From assembly GCA_012845835.1 (NCBI GenBank), contig JABAKD010000026.1, positions 9,744,699-9,808,698 of the forward strand: a DNA stretch of 64,000 nucleotides, given 5' to 3'. The position numbers and the translations under genes are program-made. Origin of the DNA: Undaria pinnatifida. Its lineage: Eukaryota; Sar; Phaeophyceae; Laminariales; Alariaceae. The notes under the pieces are model-generated. The model had not been told where the DNA came from. It saw only the letters and a list, made by a program, of their open reading frames with translations, and did not search any database. The stretch's first letter is position 1; each line of letters begins with the position of its first letter. Positions 56,974 to 64,000 of this stretch are shown piece by piece.

Positions 56974-57486
56974 GCAAGTGGTGGTGTGTCAGGAGACCCA
57001 CGTACGTGTGGCAGAACCAGCCCGATGCCCGCGTTCAGACCCGTCAGTTGTTTCAATTGCTCAATTCTGCACCTGGCCCTCCATACGCGTCAACAAAATA
57101 TGCCGGTGCAGTCCTCGGGTCAGAGCAAGTTCCTGGCGCAGATCAAGGAAAAGATTTCGGGGAGCGCCCTAAATCACGTCATCGGGAAGTATCCTTTCGA
57201 CGACCTGTGGGTTTACCCTCCAAATCTGACGATGCTCAAGACCTTGGACTTGGAAGATCATCGTCTTTGTTCTGTGTTCGTGTGGATCCCTGAGTTCACG
57301 TTTCCTGCTGCATTCCCGGAGGGACGGCCGACTTGTCCGCGCTGCAAAACGACGTCTCGAGTGATTGCGAAAGGATTCACGCAGAAGGAATCCCGACGAG
57401 CTATTCTGCGGAACTCCTTCTGCGATCTCCTCGGGTATTTTTACCACTGCCATGGCTGCAAGAGCAACACCAAGGGCAAGGAGAAG
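56974..57486 (+). other. Exon 2: DUF6729-like zinc domain
   Basis: The acceptor TGTTGTGCTGTAG|GCA (56973) restores the frame at phase 0. IGKYPFDDLWVYPPNL is followed by CPRC (about 57340) and, some 35 residues later, YHCHGCKSN (about 57450): paired CxxC motifs around an LGYFYHC segment, as in DUF6729. The exon ends AAG|GTAAGA at 57486. These domains probably bind zinc and contribute to DNA recognition, which is an inference. Confidence 0.78.
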
Positions 57487-57657
57487 GTAAGACTGGAATA
57501 AAATAGGCGGTCTCGTCGCTGTTTACGCTGGTGGATTCACACGAAAGAACGACCCTTCACAATAGCAGTGGCATTGTTGTCGTGCCACAGAACATCCCAT
57601 TAGCGAGGACCTTGGATGCTACTGACGTGGACTCTGTTTCTTGTGTTTCCGCGTCAG

Positions 57658-58508
57658 GGTTCTACCGTTCCTGAGAGCTTCTCGAGCCGGGATGCTGGAG
57701 TTTTGTCGCAGCTTCCTCTATTCGTGCGGGAGAGCTTTACTTGCGTACTGACTCGCAAGTCTGCTAATCACACGGACGTACTGGAAGAAATCACCGATAA
57801 TTTGGTGCACGCCAAAGGCTTCGCGGCGTCGCGCGCCGCATTGGAGCAGGCGCACCTGGAGGAAGTCCACGCGAGGGAGCTCAAGTACTACAACATGCTT
57901 CTGTGGCGGAAGCAGAACGTGCTTTTACAGCCGATCACAGCAGTCAGGGGATTTGGGTCTTTCGGTGATCCCGACGGATACAATGGCTTTGTGCCTTCGG
58001 AATACTATCTGTCATCGGTTTGGTGCGATGTGATGCAGAACAGGCCCGTTGCAAAGCTCGGCAAGCTGGTGCAAGGAGTGGAAGGCGAGGTGAGGGTGCT
58101 TGTAGAAGTTGCAACGGTAGCGACGGAGTCAGCTGAGAGATTTTGGTCGTCAGACCCTTGTCCAAAAGGTAGGGATTACGTGACAGCACATTCCACTATA
58201 TATGTCGTCACCCCAAGCGGTACATTCGATTACGGCGTGAGCGCTGTCAGTCATGGAGGCCCTGTTCCCGCCTGTTACTCACGTAGTACTCCTTTGACGC
58301 AAATATTTTGGTTAAACCCTGTGATTTCCAGGAACGCTGGTCTCGGGAGTTGTTTTGCCATCTGCGCCAACAGAGCATCGACGGAAAAGTGCTGAAGATG
58401 AACGGCTCTCACAAGCATCTCAAGCTTGTGCGCGTTTTCGACTCCGGTGCTGCGGGTGGCACGAAGCCTGTTCACTGCATTGTCACGTTCTTCAACGAAT
58501 TCGAGCAG
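57658..58508 (+). other. Exons 3-4: DUF6729 continuation and start of transposase core
   Basis: Exon 3 (57658-58089) reads LPLFVRESFTCVLTRKSANH, the (LP)..FP..LT.KSA pattern that follows DUF6729 cysteines. Exon 4 (58332-58508) carries VLKMNGSHKHLKLVRVF and PVHCIVTFFNEFEQ, matching the beta-hairpin and (M)NE..Q strand of an RNase-H-like transposase. In that pattern the first metal-binding Asp would sit where this copy has Asn (MNGSHK). All three flanking introns (57487-57657, 58090-58331, 58509-58761) are phase 0. Confidence 0.75.
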
Positions 58509-58761
58509 GTTCGATGCGAGTGGTTGATAAGGGCTGAGATTCAATTTCAATACGAGGTTTATCTGAGTGGTCCATTTTATTTTTCGTATCAATGTAGAGA
58601 ACGGACTCTTGAGTATCCCTTTACACCGTTGTCCCTGTTGACTGGACCCGTGTTCCCGCTCCGGCGGATGATGACCACTGTCTGCACGATTCGTTGAGTA
58701 GCAGGTTGGACATTGTTGTGCATTTTGCCTCACGTTCGTGGTCGTCTTCTCTTGTCTACAG

Positions 58762-59790
58762 GTTGTGTTTCAGAAGGCCTTGCAGTCGGCCTCTCTCAGG
58801 GAACTCAAGGCGGACGTCAAACTGTTGTTTGCAACACGATACACGGGAAGAGGGTTTCAGTTGCCAACGGTTTTGTACACTGACATGTGCTGCAAAGACA
58901 GGGCGTTAATGGTGGAGATCTTTCGAGAGATGCGAGATGAGGGGCACGATTTTTCTGTCGATGATGATGATGTGCCGACTTCCTCTGACGGTCCGATATT
59001 TCAGCTTCCTCTCGATGTACGGCAAGTCGGCTGCATTCACGCAAGCAGAGACACGAAGCTTGTCAGGGCCGGGGTTGACAAGCTCCGGCAGGAGGCCAGG
59101 GTTAGCGGCCGTGTTCTTGGTCTAGACATCGAGTGGGAGGTATCTCGTGCTGGTGCCCCTCCCAATCCACCCGCCACGATCCAGTTGGCTACAGGGAAGG
59201 TAGTGGTTATCTTTCATGTCTTGCATGGTCAACGTACTCCTCCCGACAAACTGCCGCAGTCGTTAGCGTGCTTGTTGAAGGATGCTGGTCTCGCCAAGAC
59301 GGGTGTCGGAATCAAGGGTGATTGCACTCGGCTTCAGCGGTTCTTTGGTGTGAAAGTACGCAATGTAGTTGATCTACCAAGACAGGCGCTGCAACGCAAG
59401 GTGAATGTGGGCCGAAGGCGGAGCCTCGCGGATCTGTGCCTTCATCTCCTGGGACAACGTTTGCAGAAGGACCAGCACCTGAGACTCTCCCGCTGGAACG
59501 TGGCGGAGCTCGGGGAGAAGCAGAGGGGGTGAGCTGCGTTTGAAACACATTGAAGCATTGGCTGTAGTCCAATCCTCGCGTACTGCTGTTCCTTCGTGTA
59601 CGTTGTCCACTTGACCATTGCGCACGTGGGTGTTGTTGTGGTGCAGAGAAAGCATACGTCGGAGGTGTTAAATGTCACCGTCGTTCCCTGCCTCGTCCTC
59701 CTTGTTTTCTCCTTGCCGAAGGTATGCTGCACGCGATGCATACGCATCAAACGTCTTGTACGGGCGCATTTCGGAGCTTCTGTTCCGATT
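58762..59790 (+). other. Exons 5-6: second core Asp and complete DEDDy exonuclease domain
   Basis: LPTVLYTDMCCKDRALM (about 58861-58911) supplies a second Asp of the transposase core. The exonuclease follows: motif I VLGLDIEWEV (Asp and Glu, about 59115-59145), a TIQLATGKVVVIFHV strand, motif II GVGIKGDCTRLQRFFGV (Asp, about 59305-59355) and motif III YAARDAYAS. Motif III appears only after splicing 59528|59722 (phase 2: GG+G), which joins ELGEKQRG to YAARD. All four catalytic acids and the Tyr of the WRN/RNase D (DnaQ-like) family are therefore present. Such enzymes remove nucleotides from DNA 3' ends. Confidence 0.85.
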
Positions 59791-61655
59791 TTCAGGGAAT
59801 CGGAGGAGAGTTGCACCCCGGGGATAGTGTTCGTCTCTACACTCGGGGCGGAGATGTGTGCGTGGGAGAAGGCTCCATCGTCGAGTACGGAAAGGAGACA
59901 TGGGGTTCAACAGGCATCTTCCTCGCCCCTCGACGTGCTACCCGTGGCCTTACTCGACGGTGAGTCGTGCGGCTGTCAAAGGTGCTTGTCCCCCTCGCAA
60001 GCACCTTGTATCCCGAAAAGACCGATGCACCACGGACCCAGCCGACCACGCAGGTGGGAGGCCGGTTAGGTGAAATTCTGCTGTGGGACGCAGATCGCAT
60101 GCGGAAAACAGTAGGCATGACACCCTCTCCGGCTGCAGGTGCGGGTCTTGGCGGCTCCCCGACTGATGGTGGAGGAGCCGCGTCCTCAACGGCAGGAAGT
60201 TCGGGTGCGGCTGTCACGGGTTTGGCTAGGTTTGTGACTCCGTCTGAGCCGTTCTTCGCTGGAAAACTTGCTGGCGTCGAAGCTCTGAGCGAATCTGCGT
60301 CGTCACTTGCTAAAAATGCGAGAGTTGGCAAAGTGGGACGGACAGAAACAGAGGTGGAGCGCAGCGAAACGGAGCGGGGTGTGTAGTCGAGGTGAAGCTT
60401 GACCAGCCCATGGAGGCCGAAGACCATACCGTTGCGGAAGCCGGCCACGATGGCTCAGGTGAAGCGGAAAGCATTCTTGAGGTGAGCAAAGGTTGGCTGT
60501 CGGTTGTGCCCATCAGTATTTTAGACACCTGGCACGGATCGCAGAGGGGTGTATTACCCTTGGGCATGGCGTACGATTTGTTGCGCCGTTTTTTTTCTAA
60601 AAAACTTGCACAGTTCGGAAATCGAAGCCCTGCGTTCGCGCTCTGTGATCTGAATAACAAAAATAGTTTCGTTCTCGTGTACTCCATCGGAAACCGCCTT
60701 TGCTACGGATGGGCCGGCGGCGTCTCAAACTGGATCTTTTTCACGCCACGCAGCGGCTGAGCAAACTTTTCCTCAAGAGCCACGGTGCGTGTGGGGCGTA
60801 CATGGCGCGTCTTAGAGATGCGTTGTTCATGGTCCACTCGGAGGATCTGGCGGCCGTGGAAGCAGCGCTGCGTCTATTGGGAAAGACTCCTGCAGAGATC
60901 GAGGAAAAAAGAAAACCGACTGGGCGTACGTTCTTCAGAGGTGCCGCAGGTGCGACAAGTTGTGGGACGCGTTCTAAAAATGTGTAAATGTCGTTTCGTT
61001 CTCAAAAGTGTAACAGGTTTCTTTCCTAATTTTGAGCGGGTCAATTTCGTTGACCTCAGAGTTTCGACTTGTTAAAAACCAAGTGAGATTGACGTGGATG
61101 CTGACAGTGAAAAACAAAATTGCACCTTGCCCCCCAATGACGTCTGCGAACCCGACAGGGTGATTCCTCAACCCGACTAGCTAGCCAATCGCTTCGATTT
61201 GGTTTACCGCATCTACGGCCACCTCCTCCACGATAAAATCAAGCAAACTTTGGTCCGAGCAGAAGCATGGGAGGCCGTAAAGCGACTCAGAGTTCACATC
61301 AAAGCCGGTTGCTTGAGTGACCGACGCCAAAAACAATCAACCTTTGGTCCGAGCAGAAGCATGGGAGGCCGTAAAGCGACTCAGAATTCACATCAAAGGC
61401 GGTTGCTTGAGTGACCCTCCAGGTGTCGCCCAGTTTATCGAGGCAAGCAAGGATTCCGCGACGGGCTGCTCGCTGGTTCGCTGTGTTCGCGGCACCAATG
61501 ACCTGGAGAGGTATCACTTGCGCATGCGCCTCCTGGCGGCATGGTGTTTTTCACCACTTCTCGCTCATCTCCTGCTCCTCGAGTACAACTACAGGTGGAA
61601 CCTGCGCCAGGCCGTCAACAACCGTGGCCTTGACTCATCTGTTAGGGGGTTATAG
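59791..61655 (+). other. Exons 6-8: second half of the transposase core, broken
   Basis: After a frame change, GDSVRLYTRGGDVCVGEGSI runs into the stop TGA at 59961, followed in the same frame by VVRLSKVLVPLASTLYPEKT. After an intron (60482-60666, phase 0) comes RRLKLDLFHATQRLSK, SHGACGAYMARLRDALF and a helical stretch. Then, past the duplicated 94-bp-period segment, come GCLSDPPGVAQFIEAS, LVRCVRGTNDLERYHLRMRL and HLLLLEYNYRWNLRQ. The Glu in RGTN-LE-YH is the best candidate for the third catalytic acid. Its motifs resemble a family of multi-copy eukaryotic proteins I know only from memory. Confidence 0.7.
61231..61416. repeat. Tandem duplication inside the transposase gene (94-bp period)
   Basis: 61231-61322 and 61325-61416 match at 85 of 92 positions by my count. 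Both encode LVRAEAWEAVKRLR(V/I)HIK and GCLSD, but in different frames, because 94 is not a multiple of three. The duplication therefore breaks the gene. Confidence 0.9.
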
Positions 61656-62394
61656 GATCAGCCGGTGGTCGAAGCCGTTCAGGTTGGATGTCCATAGAAT
61701 GAGCGCGTTGTTGCTTGAAGGGCTCGGGTGACAATTTGTGTCGGGGTTTAATCGTCAAGTTTTTCCCCGCAGCCATAATATTCATTCGACGCTGCATAAT
61801 CAGTAACGATTCACTATCGCCGGCTCCTTGTCTTGACAGAGGATGACGTCCATGCTTTTCGGAAAGGCGAAGTACTCAAGCTGGGTGCCGACGAACCCGT
61901 ATAGCGATACGGGGGAACGCAGCGGGTCTGTCCAGAGTGTTCCAGAAGGGGGTTGAGGGGTAGAATCGCTTGATGATTCCGAGTTGGATGGGTAGGTAAA
62001 TGACGGCGAGGCCGTCCCGCTTCCGGACCTGACGCAGTCGGCGGCTGCCCTCGCAATCATGCAGGGAGTGCAGGTGCCCGCCATGCCGGTCAGTACCGCT
62101 TACGAGATCACTAAAGTTAATGAAATATGGCTGACATTTGCTCGTGCGAGTGGGTCGAAGTCTTTCCCTGACATCGATGCTTTCGCGATTTGAGTGGAAC
62201 AAGGTATGTATCTGCCACAGAAGAAGGCTGCATCCTTGAAGTCCTTCCGGAAAAAGTGAGCAAGATTTAAGAACCCGGTTCGATTTTTCATTCCTGCACG
62301 CTCCGTCCTTGTTCCAGCGTTGTACGCAAGCGAATGACAACAGCCATTTTGCGCATCCTATCTCGAACGTGGCAGGCACGGCGAGAACATCAAC

Positions 62395-62868
62395 ATGAGG
62401 GACACTATGCGGCCCGCTCAAACCGTGGGAGCGTCCGTCGGGAGCCAGCTTCCTGCGCCCATGGATGTGCAAGACGCTGCAGCCTCGCCGGCAGAGCCCT
62501 GGCTGCCGTCACCGCCAGATGGCTTTTCGTTTCCCGCGCAGATGGCGGAGGTGGGAGGAGCCAGAAGTTCATCGCAAGCTGCCGGAGCTGCTGGTGCTGA
62601 TGTTAGCGCTGTGTCAGGTGCTTCTTCGGCGGCGGGTGCTAAGCGGCGGAACCAACACTGCCGTACGTGCGGGCACAAGATGCGAGTCGGAGCCTTCAAG
62701 CGTCACCACAACCAGTTCTTGTCATCTCCAGGTCCCGTTTGCACCGTGCCAGAGAGTCGACGCCGCGTCAAAGTCAACCCGATTGCCACGAGGCCCATCC
62801 GGATGTTCGGTAGCGAGTGTCACTGCGTCGGGGATGATGCTTACCCGGGGGGGTGCAGCTCGAAGTAG
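62395..62868 (+). other. Last exon: Ala/Ser-rich linker and C-terminal zinc module
   Basis: The open frame ends at 62868. After a low-complexity Ala/Ser/Pro stretch comes KRRNQHCRTCGHKMRVGAFK, then HH and a later GPVCTVPESRRR: a CxxC...H...C arrangement likely to bind one zinc. The acceptor feeding this exon was not fixed; sequence between 61.75 and 62.39 kb probably contains further exons (FGKAKYSSWVPTN near 61857). Confidence 0.65.
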
Positions 62869-63284
62869 GTGGACCATAAGTCTACGTCAATGACAGGGTT
62901 CGCGTATGTTAGCGAGAGCACGTACCTCGAGGGCATGGTTGTTTCGGGCAGATCATTATCGTGCCCACAGGGTTGACGCGTTGTGCAGGCATGCGTTTAT
63001 GGATGTAGCTTGAGGGAGCATGTAGTGGCATAATCTCGGTTGTACTCGGGGCTCTACTTTTGTATTCTTGAAAGAAAAAATACATTGACACATATTTTTT
63101 TTTCGTTCGGTCTTGGCTCTCCTATCGGCCACTCTATTCCACGTCGATCGTTCTACGTGGCGTTCCATGGGGTAGACGACTTCAAGCGCTTCAATCCGAT
63201 ACCCTGTTTGCCGACGTACTCCCATTCAATTAAAGTTATGCAACATTTACTGCCTGTAGTTGTGATCGTTTACACATGCCGTTG

Positions 63285-63290
63285 AATAAA
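63285..63290 (+). terminator. Polyadenylation signal AATAAA of the transposon gene
   Basis: A canonical AATAAA about 420 bp after the stop codon and 57 bp before the right TIR. An AATTAAAG at about 63229 is an alternative. Confidence 0.55.
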
Positions 63291-63308
63291 CAATTCGGCC
63301 AAAAAAGA

Positions 63309-63331
63309 TTTTTCGCGCTTCGCGCGAAAAA
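63309..63331. other. Subterminal hairpin near the right end
   Basis: TTTTTCGCGC (63309-63318) pairs perfectly with GCGCGAAAAA (63322-63331) across TTC. It lies 17 bp inside the right TIR. Confidence 0.75.
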
Positions 63332-63347
63332 AATGTAACTAACGGGT

Positions 63348-63372
63348 CAGGTAAGACCATGGGGGTCGAGCC
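63348..63372 (-). repeat. Right terminal inverted repeat (25 bp)
   Basis: Perfect inverted partner of 55938-55962, immediately followed by the second GGATAGCT. Confidence 0.95.
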
Positions 63373-63380
63373 GGATAGCT
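63373..63380. other. Target site duplication, right (GGATAGCT)
   Basis: Second copy of the 8-bp duplication; belongs to Gypsy-2 sequence. Confidence 0.93.
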
Positions 63381-63930
63381 GGGATGGTTACAAAACTGGA
63401 AGAAAATTAAAACTTTGATTTTTTCCAGTCCGGTGCAGCACCAAAACAAGGCACAACACCATTTTCGAGTATTGCATAGTCTGGCCGAAGTGATGGTATA
63501 ACGAGGGCATCAATACGGTGAGATATATCACCCAACGTAATCGACAACTCAAAAAACCCCTTAACATCGAGCGGTAGACCATTGTTCGTGCTCAGGGACA
63601 TGTACGATGGGGGAACAGGCTTAATAGCAGCCTACATAGAGTCGGGTGAACGTTCAAAAATAATAGCGAAAAGCGCGCAACGTCGCTTGCTGTATTTACG
63701 GCCAACTCTGGGACAGATAGACCGTTAATACTTCCAGGGATACGTGTTATTTGACATAAAAAGAGAGAGACAACTGTTTATTATTATCATCAAGGTATCC
63801 TCTGCTTCTTCCTGCTGTACTACGGTATGTCGGTCTACTTTCCGATTCTACTGCTGCACAACCATGGACCGCACAACGTTTCGATTTTGTGCACAGTTCA
63901 ACTAGCAGCATCTCTGTTCTGTCCAATATG
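63373..63930 (-). pseudogene. Gypsy-2 aspartic protease fragment
   Basis: On minus, 63605-63405 encodes NNGLPLDVKGFFELSITLGD, HRIDALVIPSLRPDYAILEN and CFGAAPDWKKSKF. These resemble the C-terminal half of a Gypsy retropepsin, where I(L)G-type text ends in a DW motif. The upstream catalytic DTG region is not clear (stops near 63650-63720). It continues, across the DNA transposon, into the linker at 55937, where the reading frame is in register. Confidence 0.65.
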
Positions 63931-64000
63931 GAGAGCAGAAGCTGAACACTTACAGATAATCAAAACCCTCAAATCAGACGGATTCGTATCAAGAACCGGC

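Larger units (their letters stand above)
56189..62868 (+). pseudogene. Transposase-like protein with DUF6729 domain and WRN-type 3'-5' exonuclease, decayed copy
   Basis: Exons supported by GT-AG sites and matching phase are 56189-56668, 56974-57486, 57658-58089, 58332-58508, 58762-59528 and 59722 onward; later 60481|60667 also fits. Domains in order: a basic GRPAGKKNR-type, Gly/Ser-rich N-terminus; a DUF6729-like domain with CPRC and CHGC; core part 1 (NGSHKHLKLVRVF, then VLYTDMCCKDRALM); a DEDDy exonuclease; core part 2 (LKLDLFHATQRLSK, GCLSDPPGV, VRGTNDLERYHLRMRL, EYNYRWN); a C-terminal zinc module. I read the core as an RNase-H-like transposase, D-D-E by motif shape (inference). Breaks: a frameshift near 59790, a TGA at 59961, shifts near 60385, 60930 and 61655, and a 94-bp-period duplication at 61231-61416. 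Exons after 60.9 kb are approximate. Confidence 0.85.
55938..63372 (+). mobile_element. DNA transposon with 25-bp TIRs and 8-bp TSD, exonuclease-bearing
   Basis: Both ends are exact. GGCTCGACCCCCATGGTC... at 55938-55962 is the perfect reverse complement of 63348-63372. GGATAGCT flanks the element at 55930-55937 and 63373-63380. Removing the 7,435 bp plus one GGATAGCT leaves Gypsy-2 pol in one frame across the site (...IPAI then HRSTD...), which proves insertion into older DNA. The interior holds one spliced plus-strand gene with polyadenylation signal, subterminal repeats at the left and a hairpin at the right. An 8-bp duplication is used by hAT, P and some MULE-like elements, but the encoded protein resembles none of these. 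Confidence 0.95.

Noticed and set aside
59837-60448. 203-residue minus-strand ORF, and similarly 61876-62472 minus
   Set aside because: Shadows of the plus-strand transposase gene, whose exons carry recognisable motifs.
56189-62868. The exonuclease gene as a host WRN orthologue
   Set aside because: It has no RecQ helicase, is fused to DUF6729 and core motifs, and lies wholly within TIRs and a target duplication.
55938-63372. Assignment of the transposon to hAT or KDZ on the 8-bp TSD
   Set aside because: TIR bases do not begin CA as in hAT, no BED finger or hAT dimerisation motif is seen, and KDZ signature motifs are absent. TSD length alone is not diagnostic.

Overview
This is a eukaryotic, repeat-dominated window with one structured, intron-bearing gene. 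Evidence for a eukaryote: GT-AG introns that join open frames, tRNA-derived SINEs, Ty3/Gypsy and LINE remnants, a TRIM element, satellite arrays and AATAAA signals. There are no bacterial operons, rRNA genes or CRISPR arrays. The style of Gypsy-1 and the gene structure suggest a stramenopile, perhaps a brown alga, but this is an inference from memory of element families and is weak.

Layout. 0-49 kb is mostly non-coding repeats. The dominant one is a composite family I call the G-tract family. It has a head of about 250 bp that is nearly constant between copies, several modules separated by long G homopolymers, and a tail (family B). Fifteen to twenty pieces in both orientations fill very roughly a quarter of the window. 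Among them lie a ~440-bp satellite (0.9-2.7 kb), a decayed Gypsy element on the minus strand (9.6-12.4 kb), a very young TRIM (15.17-16.27 kb), several SINEs, a ~460-bp tandem array (36.6-38.3 kb) with an inverted relative at 19.6-20.6 kb, a 1.5-kb foldback element (25.6-27.1 kb), a LINE fragment (34.5-35.3 kb) and a minisatellite of short palindromes (35.6-36.0 kb). One small plausible host gene lies at 20.996-21.211 kb.

49.4-64 kb is a second Gypsy element on the minus strand. It reads right to left as protease (63.4-63.9), linker and RT fingers (55.94-55.1), RT palm (52.4-51.95), RNase H (51.6-51.2), integrase (50.8-50.3) and C-terminal region (50.2-49.5). Two insertions interrupt it: a 2.7-kb mosaic at 52.4-55.1 kb, and a 7,435-bp DNA transposon at 55,938-63,372.

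The DNA transposon is the main result. It has perfect 25-bp terminal inverted repeats and a perfect 8-bp target duplication (GGATAGCT), and removing it leaves the Gypsy reading frame continuous. It carries one spliced plus-strand gene. In order this encodes a basic Gly/Ser-rich N-terminus, a DUF6729-like zinc domain, the first part of an RNase-H-like transposase core, a complete WRN-type DEDDy 3'-5' exonuclease, the second part of the core (with an RGTN-LE-YH motif) and a C-terminal CxxC...H zinc module. This copy is decayed: it has an in-frame stop, small frameshifts, a 94-bp-period internal duplication and Asn where a catalytic Asp would be expected. Its ends are intact. A cut-and-paste transposase with a proofreading-type exonuclease built into its core is the candidate undescribed system here.
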